Positions 35,353 through 45,742 of a DNA stretch of 64,000 bases are shown in pieces. The stretch's first letter is position 1, and each line of letters starts with the position of its first letter. The translations under genes were made by a program, and so were the position numbers. Source of the stretch: Pinus tabuliformis (taxonomy: Eukaryota; Streptophyta; Pinopsida; Pinales; Pinaceae). A model generated the notes under the pieces. That model worked only from the letters and a program-made list of their open reading frames with translations. It searched no databases and was not told the origin of the DNA. Location: positions 799,059,119 through 799,123,118 of the forward strand of contig CM062805.1 of NCBI GenBank assembly GCA_031772625.1, read 5' to 3'.

Positions 35353-36240
35353 ATGGAGTCCTCAACACTCTTCCCTGTCGAAGACAAGCTCCGTGAGAAG
35401 TCTGACTATCACGGATGGAAGATATCTCTCGATCTAACCTTAGAAGATCAAGGAGTGTTGGACCATGTGAGAGGCAATATTGTTGAGCCTCCATCAAATG
35501 CATCCGTTGCTGTCCAGGAACAAATGGAAAACCGGTGAAGTCAAAACAAAGAAGATCATCCGGGACTCTATCGACAAGCACTTGGTGGCCTCCATTCAAG
35601 AAGGCTAGAAATTCTAGGATGTATTATATGTACCTGACCTCAAAAGGAAGTTGGTGTCCATCTCGGCAATGGAAGACAAAGGCTACAAGGTGACCTTCAG
35701 CAATGGCAAGGTACGTGTATGGAAAAACAATGTTAAAAATGCCTTTACTCTTGGGTTTCGAGTTGATTCATTATATTAGGTCTGTGGAAGTCTGCTAGGT
35801 GTCATGTCTTGTGACACATCTCTTCAGTCCGAACTTTGGCATCAGAGGTTTGCCCACCTTCATTATAAAGCTCTACCCGATGTAAGGCAAAGGGTGACAG
35901 GGATGCCTGAATTTCGAGCAGAGAAAGAAGGTGTATGTCCAGGATGTGCCGAAGGAAAACTCAAAAGGGGACCATTCCCCTGAAGCCAAAGCAAGACCTC
36001 CAATATATTATGGTTGGTTCACTTAGACATATTTGAGGCTGGCATTAAGAGGGAGACTACTACACCATATACTTCTGAACAGAATGGTGTGGTAGAGAGG
36101 AAGAACCGTATGATTGTGGAAGTTGTTCGTGCCATGCTCCATGATCAAAGACTTCCGAAGTTTCTATGGGCCGAAGCTGCAAACACCGCCGATATGTACA
36201 AAACCGATGCCCTCATCAAGCATTGGGTTCCAAGACTCCT
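35353..36240 (+). pseudogene. Copia B gag, protease and integrase remnants with large deletions
   Basis: A short gag start (MESSTLFPVEDKL, then YHGWKISLDLTLEDQG) runs into a stop. It is followed by the C-terminal part of the protease region (VLYVPDLKRKLVSISAMEDKGYKV). The integrase zinc-finger text follows (LWHQRFAHLHYKAL and CPGCAEGKLKRGP), then a jump straight to KRETTTPYTSEQNGVVERKN. The protease active site DSGA and the first two catalytic Asp residues of integrase are gone. The deletions may have made this a non-autonomous element before it decayed. Confidence 0.85.
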
Positions 36241-37800
36241 GAAGAAATGTTCACCAGTAAGAAACTTGACACATCGCATTTTAGAATTTTTGGAAGCCCT
36301 GTATATTTTTATGTGCCAAAAGAGAAAAGGAATAAATTGGGTGCATTTGGAAAGAAAGGAATCTTCGTGGGCTATGGTGAAAATATTAAGGGATATAGAA
36401 TCTATGTAGCCGATCAAAGGGAAGTCGTGATTAGTCATGATGTCACCTTTGACGAAGATATGGCTCTCAACAAGATGAACAATCTTCCTACAGTGAGGAG
36501 CTCTCAAGAAGCTGACACCAGGGAACCGAAAGAAAAAGAGTATGACGAGATATTTGCACCTGTTGCCAGATATACCACCATCCGCTTGATCATAGCCCTT
36601 GCGGCTTCACTAGGATGGAAACTACATCAGATGGATGTTAAGACCACATTCTTGCATGGTTCGATCAAATAAGAGGTCTACGTGGAGCAACCCGAAGGAT
36701 TTGAGATTTATGATCGAAAATCTCATGTGTGCAAGTTGAAGAAGGCCCTCTATGGACTGAAGCAAGCACCCCGAGCATGATATGAGAGGATCGATAGCTA
36801 CTTGATGAAGCCGAGATTCACTAGGAGTGAAGTCGATCCCAACCTTTACTTTAAGGTTGAAGATGATAAACCTTTCATACTGGTGCTGTATGTTGACGAC
36901 CTCTTTCTAACAGGTGCATACCCTCTCATTCACAAATGTAAGAGGGAGTTGGCTTCTGAATTTGAAATGAAGTACCTAGGGCTGATGCACTATTTCCTAG
37001 GACTTGAAGTCTGGCAGAAGCCAAGTGAAATTTTCCTATCTGAAAATATGTGGTGAAGATATTGAAAAGATTTGGTATGGTGGATTGCAAGCCTGTAACT
37101 ACCCCGATGTAGCTTGACTTTAAGAAGTTAAGTGACAGTGCTGCTGGACCTGTTTTACGAAATGCCACCGAGTATCGTCAACTCGTCGGGGCATTAATGT
37201 TCTTAGTGAACTCTCATCCAGATATATGCTTCGCAGTCAACTCGTTGAGTCAACATATAGTTGGACCTCACCACTTACATTGGATTGGTACCAAGAATCT
37301 GTTGAGATATCTTCGTGGCACAATTGCTTATGGGTTAAGATACACTGCCGGAGATGTGAGACTACTTGGGTATACTGATGTTCATTGGGCAGGCAATGTG
37401 GTGGACCGAAAGAGCACTTTCGGGTGCTATTTCTCTTTGGGATCTGTTTAGATATCTTGGATGAGCAGGAAGCAGGAGTTGGTGACTTTTAGCACCGCTG
37501 AGGTAGAGTATATTGCTGCTAGCATGGCCACCTGTAAGGCAGTCTGGTTACGAAAGCTCTTCAGTGAGCTGTTTGGATTTACATTGGATACCACTGTGAT
37601 CCTGTGTGATAACCAGAGTAGGATTCGTTTATCAGAGAATCCCATATTTCATGATCGCTCCAAGCATATCGATATTAGGTACCACTATATTCGAGATATG
37701 GTGCAGTGAGGAGCAATAAGGCTCCAACATATCGGTACAGATGAATAGGTCGCTGACATCTTGACAAAGCCCCTAGGAAAAGTCAAATTCCTGACTTTCT
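36241..37800 (+). pseudogene. Copia B reverse transcriptase and RNase H with stops
   Basis: The RT part reads DEIFAPVARYTTIRLIIALA, GWKLHQMDVKTTFLHGSIK (then a stop), [29 protein letters not shown] (then a stop) and the intact catalytic box LVLYVDDLFLTG. RNase H follows: GYTDVHWAGNVVDRKSTFGC, then a stop, then MSRKQELVTFSTAEVEYIAAS, LCDNQSRIRLSENPIFHD and KHIDIRYHYIRDMVQ, ending with VADILTKPLGK. At least five in-frame stops are visible (about 36670, 36778, 37053, 37449 and 37707). Confidence 0.9.
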
Positions 37801-37989
37801 GAAAACGACTTGGTGTCATTCAAAGACCCTCTGATGAGGGTCCTGTATGATGTATTGAGCTTTGGGAGCTCCAGGGGGGATGCGGGGTACTTCTTGGAGC
37901 GACATATGACCACAGGGCGACTCATCATCCCCTGGTGGTGTACGTGTACAAAAAAAAAAAGAATCAAACTTTTCCTGTGATACCTCGTG

Positions 37990-38365
37990 GCGATTATGTA
38001 GCAGGATGATTAGTTCTCCTGTGAGGTCTGGATGATGTGTTCTCCATGACAATTATGTAGCAGGATGATTAGTTCTCCTGTGAGGCCTGGATGATGTGTT
38101 CTCCATGACGGTTGTGTACCAGGATGATTAGTTCTCCTGTGAGGCCTGGATGATGTGTTCTCCATGGCGATTGTGGACAGGATGATTCGCTCTCCTGTGG
38201 ACAGGATGACTCGCTTTCCTGTGGACAAGATGATTCGCTCTCTTGTGGGATATGATGATTCGTTCTCTTATGGACAAGATGATTCGCTCTCTTGTGGGAC
38301 AAGATGATTCGCTCTCTTGTGGGACATGATGATTCGCTCTCCTATGGACAGGATTGATTAGTTCT
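37990..38365 (+). repeat. Two adjoining tandem repeats in the copia B 3' non-coding region
   Basis: The first array has a unit of about 60 bp (TAGCAGGATGATTAGTTCTC then CTGTGAGG..TGGATGATGTGTTCTCCATG), about three copies over 37990-38170. It passes into a shorter array of 25-27 bp units of the type GACAAGATGATTCGCTCTCT, about seven copies to 38365. The frames read through these repeats are by-products of the periodicity. Confidence 0.8.
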
Positions 38366-38537
38366 CCTGTCGAGGCGTCCTATCCATGCAGTCTGGGACT
38401 CATGGGAAGTACCTCTCATCTGATCAATGAGTAGGGAAATGAGGATAGGGACCATAGTAGTACCAATGGACGCATCGCTGTATTCACCATACTCCCTATG
38501 CTAGGATGACCTTCATTGATCTGGGATGAATGATACT

Positions 38538-39115
38538 GGTCTGGGACCAGTGGTAGGAGTTGTACCCACTATGACGCTGACTTCGGGTCGGTTGACACTG
38601 GTCTGGGACCAGTGGTACATACTCTGAGACTGACTTCGGGTCAGTGCAGGATTGGTCTGGGACCAGTGGTAGGAGTTGTACCCACTATGACGTTGTCTTT
38701 GGGTCGGTTGAGACTAGTCTGGGACTAGCGGTACATGCTCTGAGATTGACTTCGGGTCAGTGGAGGACTGGTCTGGGACCAGTGGTAGGAGTGGTACCTA
38801 CTATGACGCTGACTTCGGCTCGGTTGAGACTGGTCTGGAACCAGGTACACACTCTGAGACTGACTTCAGGTCAGTGGAGGACTGGTTTGGGACCAGTGGT
38901 AGGAGTGGTACCTACTATGACGTTGACTTCGGGTCGGTTGAGACTGGTCTGGGACCAATGGTACACACTTTGAGATTGACTTTGAGTTAGTGGAGGGCGA
39001 TACTGGTCTGGGACTAGTGGTAGGAGTTGTACCCACTATGACACTGATTTCGGGTTGGTTGAGGACTGGTCTGGGAGCAGTGGTACATAGTCTGAGATTG
39101 ACTTTGAGTCAGTAT
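38538..39115 (+). repeat. Tandem repeat of about 116 bp, five copies, in copia B
   Basis: The word GGTCTGGGACCAGTGGTA opens units at about 38538, 38653, 38770, 38884 and 39004, with a partial unit after 39066. Each unit has two sub-repeats: one with GTTGTACCCACTATGACG followed by GACTTCGGGTCGGTTGA, one with GGTACA..CTCTGAGA.TGACTT followed by GGTCAGT. The array lies just before the polypurine tract (GAGAGGGAG, about 39317). Related units occur at 57850-58030 in another copy of the family. Confidence 0.85.
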
Positions 39116-39326
39116 AATACATCCTTGATCATTTCTTCTTCTTCATAATTCAGACAAAGCAGAGCAGATCAGAACAGGGCAGAACAGAATATAACAGAGC
39201 AGAGCAGGCAGGATAGAGCAGAGCAAAGCAGGGGTCAAGCTATATAGGGCAGTGCATTTGATGGATGAATAGTAGCGACCGACAGACGAATTGTAGATTG
39301 AGTTCTCCCTAGTTGAGAGGGAGTGT

Positions 39327-39948
39327 AAAAATTGGCAACTAGGGCCAAACTCCATGTGGGTCATTTTATTCATGGTTGATAATATTTTTATTAGATTCCT
39401 CTCGTCGAGAGGTGTAGGATTGATCTAAGGATCATCCGATTCTGATAAGTATTTATGGAGATATGAATTTATTTTGATTATGGAATAATTATCAAGCCGA
39501 CCAGCAACTCATGTAGGCTTAGAAGCCCAATAGTCGCATCTATTCAATCATCAATAGTTGTGTATAAATACAAGAGGTCTTTTCCTCATTTGCACTCATC
39601 TCATCACATCTCTCTCTCTCTCTCCTGCGCAGAAAAGAGGCTCTTCTCCTACTGCGCAGAAAGAGACTCTCCTCTCACATGTGTGGAAGGGAGGACGCAA
39701 ATTTAAGGCTGCAACTATAGATTGGAAGTTTGACTAGCGTTGACCATCTTTCTCCCTCTATGAACTGTGTTGTAGGTGGATCTGACTCTCCTCAGAAGGC
39801 TGCATTTTTTGGTGAAGGAATCAAGCCGATCCGACAATTGGTTTGCAAGATATTGTCTGCCTTAGTTTAGTGCGGATGCCGATGATGCCGGTGATGCCAG
39901 TGGTGTCGATGATGCTGATGTCGGTGATGCCGATAATGATGATGCCGG
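39327..39948 (+). repeat. Copia B 3' LTR, left part
   Basis: It begins TGTAAAAATTGG after a GAGAGGGAG tract and matches the 5' LTR through the TATA box and the TGCGCA palindromes into the GATGCCGGT minisatellite. Copia G has inserted inside that minisatellite after GCCGG (39944-39948). The rest of the LTR is 48177-48574. Confidence 0.88.
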
Positions 39949-41097
39949 TGTAGAAATTTTGAATAATATAACACTTATTCATAGTGATTATCCTGATTAT
40001 ACACTATTTGCGGAATGTATGCATAATACATAATCTCCTCTACCATTGATCATCAATTTGCGGAATTAAAAAAATAATCACATGTGCACATTGAAACATC
40101 AATCACACATATCAACACAGTATGTAATGGGGAAAGCATACAGCTGAAAACCCCCAACCATCTGTATATTATAATGATAGAGAACATGTAACAATACATA
40201 GTACAATACTCCTCACAAGTACTCAGTACTATCTCCACATGCTACACACAAACTAGCTCAGATCTGAACAAGTCACGGGTTCAAATGTCCTCCACTGTTT
40301 GCCTGCCTCTACTGCGCAATCTAAGTTGAGAGTAGATCAGATCCAAGTTCGAATTCCCTTGGCTTGTACTGCGCAATCCTCATTGGCAATCTCAATCAAT
40401 GATTGTGCAAATCTCATGCACAGCTATAGTCACAATTGATAGTAGTCTCACCCTTTCACCCACCTCTAACACTTGTCTCCACTGAATTGTCCATGCATTG
40501 AGTTAATTGATGTATTCTTTAGTTGATTTATGAGTTACTAATTAGTGAATTAATTAATAATTAATTCACATCACTCATCACTAGTGTATTTGGTAGTTAG
40601 ACTAAATACAACTAGTTCAACTAAGTCAAATTGAACACAACTCCATCAACTACTCAATCAACTCCACCAAACTCAATCACTTGAGTTCTAACTGAAGTCC
40701 ATCATGCAATAGCTCAACTAACCCATAGGAAAAGCGTATTTCCTTCTGGCAGTTGCATGTGCCACATCCGTAGCTCGAACTAAAGTGCTGCAAGAGGATA
40801 AGATAATGTTTATAGTCCAAATATTATTAAGAGCTAATAATATTCGACTGTTCTATTTTTTTGACTGGCAGTCTAAAAATAGACTCCGCCCATATGTCTA
40901 AAAATAGAGGTCCATCTATATTTACCAACATGACCAATCATCCATACATAGCATCGTGCAACTCATAGACCATGATCCATATGTCTAAAAATAGACATAT
41001 TCTAAAAATAGATTTTGCGCCAAAAATAGCCTGCGGGCCCACTTAGTGAAGGCGACTTCTTTTCACTAAGCTCCATCATCTTGTTGCATTTTCAACA
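39949..41097 (-). repeat. Copia G 3' LTR (1149 bp)
   Basis: On the minus strand it runs TGTTGAAAATGC to AATTTCTACA. It aligns with 47013-48176 end to end. The polypurine tract GAGAGGGAG adjoins it at 41098-41106. Its U3 part holds four copies of the 10-bp word CTAAAAATAG and one CCAAAAATAG. Confidence 0.92.
40873..41029. promoter_or_regulatory. Cluster of CArG/MEF2-type boxes in the U3 of the copia G 3' LTR
   Basis: CTAAAAATAG occurs at 40873-40882, 40898-40907, 40985-40994 and 41002-41011, with CCAAAAATAG at 41020-41029. The word fits C(A/T)8G and the MEF2 consensus CTA(A/T)4TAG, both bound by MADS-domain proteins. Each box is 70-225 bases from the start of the LTR, where retrotransposon enhancers lie. 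Binding is an inference. Confidence 0.45.
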
Positions 41098-41766
41098 CTC
41101 CCTCTCAACAAGATATGGATTATCTGCAACCCTTATCCTGCCTTTGTGGTATTCGAATTTGCTCCTGGTGAGCGCCTTCGTCAAGATATCAGCATCCTGA
41201 TCCTCCGTGGGAATGTATGAAAGTAACATGATTCTCTGCTGCACACAATCTCTGATATGATGGTACTTGATGTCGATGTGCTTGGATCTGTCATGAAATA
41301 CTGGATTAGCTGAGAGTTTAATGCAACTCTGGTTATCACAATAAATCACAGTAGGCTCCAAGTGTGACCCGAACAACCCGACCAGGATCTTCCTCATCCA
41401 TATAGCCTCACATGCAGCCAAACTTGCTGCCATATACTCGGCCTCTGCTGAATTGAGTGCCATGGATCTCTGCTTCCTGCTGTACCAAGAAACTGCTGTC
41501 GACCCGATACTGAAGATCCCTCCAGATGTGCTCTTTCTGTCCGTTGGGCTCCCTGCCCAATCTGAATCCGTGAAGCCACATATCTTCACCTCATCCTCCT
41601 GTCTGTACCACAATCCATAGCCCGATGTGCCTCTGAGATAACGCAATACATGCTTGCCTGCCTTCCAGAAGAGCTTGGTTGGCTTAACCATAGCTTGTGA
41701 AAGCTGGTTAACAACATGGCAAATATCGGGTCGTGTATTGACCAGATACATAAGCGACCCCACCAA
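41092..41766 (-). pseudogene. Copia G RNase H and polyprotein C-terminus
   Basis: The segment follows a single TAG stop where related proteins read YRQLVGSLMYL. It contains GSLMYLVNTRPDICHVVNQ, HVLRYLRGTSGYGLWY, CGFTDSDWAGSPTDRKSTSG, SMALNSAEAEYMAASLAAC, VIYCDNQSCIKLSANPVFHD, KHIDIKYHHIRDCVQ and DADILTKALTRSKFEYHK. The RNase H acidic residues are present in FTD, EAEY and YCDN. The frame reads through the polypurine tract as ERE and takes its last codons, TGT TGA, from the first six bases of the LTR. Apart from the upstream stop, it is intact. Confidence 0.92.
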
Positions 41767-43239
41767 CTATCGATAAACAGTGGCATCCACTACCTCCGCT
41801 GAAGTAGCATCCTCCTTCCTCCAACCTCCAGGAAGAGGAGTATCAATAGGCTTGCAGCCATGCATGTTGAACTTCTCCAGTATCTCCTGGGCATACTTAC
41901 CCTGAGAAACAAATAGTCCATCACTGCGCTGCCAAATTTCCAATCCCAGGAAATAATGAAGGAGGCCCAAGTCCTTCATCTCAAACTCTCTAGCAAGATC
42001 CTCCTTGCATGAAAGTATCAACAACTTATCTCCTGTCAAAATCAAATCATCTACATAAAGTACAATGATCAGCAACTTACCCTCCACCACAATCTGGTAT
42101 AAGTTAGGATCCGCCTCACTGTTGGAGAATCCAAGTCTGGTGAAATAACTGTCTATCCGTGTGTACCAAGCACGAGGTGCTTGTTTCAACTCATACAACG
42201 CTCTCTTGAGCCTGCACACATGCGACTCGCTGCTGAAGATCTGGAAACCTTCGGGCTGCTCTATGTACAACTCCTCCTTAATGACTCCATTGAGGAACGC
42301 AGTCTTCACATCCATCTGATGGATGTGCCACCCCATCTGCGTTGAGAGAGCAAGAATCGTCCGTATGGAAGAATACGTTGCGACAGGTGCAAAGGTCTCC
42401 TCATAATTGATCCCCTCTATCTGTGAGAAGCCTCGGGCAACAAATCTTGCCTTGTACTTCTCCACACTCCCGTCAGCTGCCTGCTTCACTTTGTAGATCC
42501 ATCTCGAACCCACCACTGATTTCCCCTCCGGTCTTGGGACAATCTCCCATGCACTGTTTCTGACAATCGAATCATACTCTTCCACCATGGCATCTACCCA
42601 TGCGGGATCCTCCACAGCTTCCTCGAAAGAGGATGGCTCAGTCACGACACATTTGCTCACAAGAGCCATGTATCCATTGTACTGATCAGGTGACTGTCTC
42701 TGTCTGCGCTGTGTTGTAGGTGGTCCTACAACCTTCTCTGCATCTTGAGCCAGTCGCTCAGCTTCTGTAGTGCGCTTTCGCCCTCTGATGGTTGGCGCTG
42801 CATGAGTGGTCTCTTCCACTCCATGAACTTCATCTTGTGGCTGATCCACATCCTGAAGCTCATCCTTAGGAACTAATAGCTCCTCATCTGCATGCAAGTG
42901 TGGCTCCCTCTCAAGCGAACACTTCATGGCTTTCTCCTCCTGAAATTTGATATCCCGTCGCACAACAGTCTTGCGACTATCTGGAAAATACACACGATAG
43001 TTGTGGGGCGTATCAGTGTACCCCACAAATATCCCAACCTCTGTGGTCGGCTCCAGCTTCTTCCTGGCATCCTTCGTCACATGCATGTAAATAGGAGAAC
43101 CAAAAATCCTCAAATGGGAAATATCAGGCCTCTTACCAGAATAAGCCTCCTCGGGTGTACTCATGCCAAGTATCTTGTGAGGACAACGGTTCTGCACATA
43201 TACTGCAGTATTGCATGCCTCCGCCCGTGCAACACCCAC
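41767..43239 (-). pseudogene. Copia G integrase C-terminus and reverse transcriptase
   Basis: A continuous 490-codon frame. It begins in the integrase after a frameshift and a small in-frame deletion that removes the usual AR(S/T)ML...LWAEA stretch. It continues with NTAVYVQNRCPHKILG, HLRIFGSPIYMHV and VGIFVGYTDTPHNYRVYFPD. RT follows from about residue 200: EEAVEDPAWVDAM, WEIVPRPEGKSVVGSRWIYK, KARFVARGFSQIEGINYEET, FAPVATYSSIRTILALS, HQMDVKTAFLNGVIKEELYI and the catalytic box LYVDDLILTGD. RT motifs are complete. The frame ends at a TAG in place of Gln. Confidence 0.93.
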
Positions 43240-43646
43240 GATCGTTCTGTTCTTCCGCTCAACAACCCGTTCTGCTATGGGTTATGGGGAGCTATGAGCT
43301 CTCTTCGAATCCCTTTTGCGCTGCAGAAGTCTTTGAACTCGCTAGAGATGAATTCACCACCATTGTCTCTCCTAAGAGCCTTCACCTTCTTCCCCGATTC
43401 CTTCTCGATTAGTGCTTTGAACTCACAGAACTTTGAGTATGTCTCACTCTTCTTCTGCATGAAGAAGATCCAACACTTTTGAGAGAAATCATCAACAAAG
43501 ATCACATAGTACTTGTGCTTTGCTGTCGAAGCTACTGAGAAAGGTCCACACACGTCTGTGTGAATTCTCTCAAGGATCGTCGTGGCGCGACTATCCTTCT
43601 CGTGAAAGGTGGCTTTCACAAATTTTCCCAAAGTACACCCCTTGCA
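43240..43646 (-). pseudogene. Copia G integrase core with stop and frameshift
   Basis: It follows a TAG between QSD and CKGCTLGK. The core shows RIHTDVCGPF (first Asp), YYVIFVDDFSQKCWIFFMQK and ALRRDNGGEF (second Asp). It then ends APHNP followed by a TAG codon where NPQQNG is usual. One base is missing shortly after, so the Glu of the QNGVVERKN motif is out of frame. Both changes lie at about 43260-43280. Confidence 0.9.
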
Positions 43647-44251
43647 CTAATCTGACTGCGCAAGAGTGCCTTTAGGAAGCCCAGTAGAAATCTGCTGCAG
43701 TATCTTCAAGGCTCCATGGTGAAGGTGGCCCAATCTTTGGTGCCACAGCTCGCCATCATCCTGGCTCACCAATCCTTCTACCTTGCATGCCATTGCTGCG
43801 CAGCCATCTACATGCAATTGATAAAGGTTCTTGACTCGAACCCCTATCTTCCGGGTTTCTCCAGTTGTCTTACTGCGCAGGAAAGCCTTTCCCTCGCTGA
43901 AGACAACATCATATCCCTTGTCTTCTAACATCGCCACAGAGATAAGATTCTTCTTCAATCCTGGAACATGCATCACTTCCTTCAATATGAAGGGTTTACC
44001 AGACTCCCTCTCAAAGGAAATGGTATCGATACCGGTCGCACTGTATCTACCATCATCGCCCATCTCGATGTGCACTCCAAGATCTTTCTCATCCAGATCA
44101 GAAAACAAATCTCGATCTCCTGTCATGTGAAAAGACGCACCACTGTCCAAAAACCATACCGATCCCATCACACTTGATACCAAGCATGCGATCAGCGAAA
44201 AATCCAGCTCAAACTGCGAGGCTAAGGCCTCTCCCGCTGCAGATCCAGCAA
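43647..44251 (-). pseudogene. Copia G protease and integrase zinc finger
   Basis: Downstream of the 5S-derived insertion the polyprotein resumes with KQVAGSAAGEALASQFELD. The aspartic protease site is intact (VWFLDSGASFHMTGD), followed by IEMGDDGRYSATGIDTISF and VMHVPGLKKNLISVAMLEDKG. The integrase zinc finger starts with ELWHQRLGHLHHGALKILQ. The last codons before the TAG are LAQSD; the Cys pair of the finger (CKGC) lies beyond it. Confidence 0.92.
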
Positions 44252-44473
44252 CTTGCTTATTAGATATCATTTTTGGGATTCAACTGCGTTAAGTAAGTCA
44301 TTCAAAGTATGACCATTTCCATGAGAGGTAGTCGTAAAGTGACTAATTTCTCATGATTTTTGAATAGTTCACTTAGCACTCATTGCATCGGGTGATGCTC
44401 ACAGGGGTGAAGAAGTGGGATTGAAACTAGTGAAATGTGGAGAACGAATCACATAGCATCAATCATCACTTCC

Positions 44474-44561
44474 GGGGCTTGCACCGGGTAACCAGGACTT
44501 CCCAGGAGGTCACCCATCCCAGAACTCCTCTGGCTCAAGCGCGCTTAACTGTGGAGTTTTT
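44474..44561 (-). pseudogene. 5S-rRNA-like segment, inverted unit
   Basis: Identical in sequence to the first direct copy. On the minus strand it has the 5S internal promoter: box A CAGTTAAGCGCGCTTG, then GAGCCAGAGGAG, then box C GGATGGGTGACCTCCTGGGA. The first third of 5S rRNA is not recognisable. Confidence 0.8.
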
Positions 44562-44780
44562 CCCACAATCAAGCCCACTTAGCTTGCTACCCCATTTGCA
44601 AAACCTTAGCAAGTATTGTGCCTCATGAACCATTCAGGTAGAGATCCCTTGACTCTTTTTGAATTTAAGTATGGGGGATTCAAAAAGAGTCAAGGGATCT
44701 CTACCTGAATGGTTCATGAGGCACAATACTTGCTAAGGTTTTGCAAATGGGGTAGCAAGCTAAGTGGGCTTGATTGTGGG

Positions 44781-44868
44781 AAAAACTCCACAGTTAAGCG
44801 CGCTTGAGCCAGAGGAGTTCTGGGATGGGTGACCTCCTGGGAAGTCCTGGTTACCCGGTGCAAGCCCC
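44781..44868 (+). pseudogene. 5S-rRNA-like segment, direct unit 1
   Basis: It reads AACTCCACAGTTAAGCGCGC, CCAGAGGAGTTCTGGGATGG, GTGACCTCCTGGGAAGTCC and GGTGCAAGCCCC. The internal control region of a Pol III type 1 (5S) promoter is nearly unchanged. The intermediate element differs (GAGGAGTTCTGGG instead of GAGTAGTACTGGG), and the 5' part of 5S is replaced by unrelated sequence. It is therefore not a functional ribosomal RNA, though Pol III transcription remains possible. Confidence 0.82.
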
Positions 44869-45217
44869 GGAAGTGATGATTGATGCTATGTGATTCGTTC
44901 TCCACATTTCACTAGTTTCAATCCCACTTCTTCACCCCTGTGAGCATCACCCGATGCAATGAGTGCTAAGTGAACTATTCAAAAATCATGAGAAATTAGT
45001 CACTTTACGACTACCTCTCATGGAAATGGTCATACTTTGAATGACTTACTTAACGCAGTTGAATCCCAAAAATGATATCTAATATAATGCACTGCGAAAA
45101 TCCCCCATACTTAAATTCAAAAAGAGTCAAGGGATCTCTACCTGAATGGTTCATGAGGCACAATACTTGCTAAGGTTTTGCAAATGGGGTAGCAAGCTAA
45201 GTGGGCTTGATTGTGGG

Positions 45218-45305
45218 AAAAACTCCACAGTTAAGCGCGCTTGAGCCAGAGGAGTTCTGGGATGGGTGACCTCCTGGGAAGTCCTGGTTACCGGGTGCAA
45301 GCCCC
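45218..45305 (+). pseudogene. 5S-rRNA-like segment, direct unit 2
   Basis: Same as unit 1 except ACCGGGTGC instead of ACCCGGTGC near the 3' end. It is shared exactly with unit 3, exactly 437 bases after unit 1. Confidence 0.82.
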
Positions 45306-45654
45306 GGAAGTGATGATTGATGCTATGTGATTCGTTCTCCACATTTCACTAGTTTCAATCCCACTTCTTCACCCCTGTGAGCATCACCCGATGCAATGAG
45401 TGCTAAGTGAACTATTCAAAAATCATGAGAAATTAGTCACTTTACGACTACCTCTCATGGAAATGGTCATACTTTGAATGACTTACTTAACGCAGTTGAA
45501 TCCCAAAAATGATATCTAATATAATGCACTGCGAAAATCCCCCATACTTAAATTCAAAAAGAGTCAAGGGATCTCTACCTGAATGGTTCATGAGGCACAA
45601 TACTTGCTAAGGTTTTGCAAATGGGGTAGCAAGCTAAGTGGGCTTGATTGTGGG

Positions 45655-45742
45655 AAAAACTCCACAGTTAAGCGCGCTTGAGCCAGAGGAGTTCTGGGAT
45701 GGGTGACCTCCTGGGAAGTCCTGGTTACCGGGTGCAAGCCCC
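45655..45742 (+). pseudogene. 5S-rRNA-like segment, direct unit 3
   Basis: Identical to unit 2 over this segment and 437 bases after it, which suggests that units 2 and 3 arose by the latest duplication. Confidence 0.82.

Noticed and set aside
37990..38365. A CRISPR-like array of regularly spaced repeats
   Set aside because: The units are contiguous tandem repeats with gradual change and no unique spacers, in plant retrotransposon DNA.
38010..38990. Repeat proteins in several frames (for example Ser/His-rich minus-strand and Gly/Thr-rich plus-strand frames)
   Set aside because: They are by-products of tandem DNA repeats in the non-coding 3' region of copia B, after the pol stop codons.
42892..43482. 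A 196-codon plus-strand frame
   Set aside because: It is antisense to clear integrase and reverse transcriptase text of copia G and has no motif of its own.
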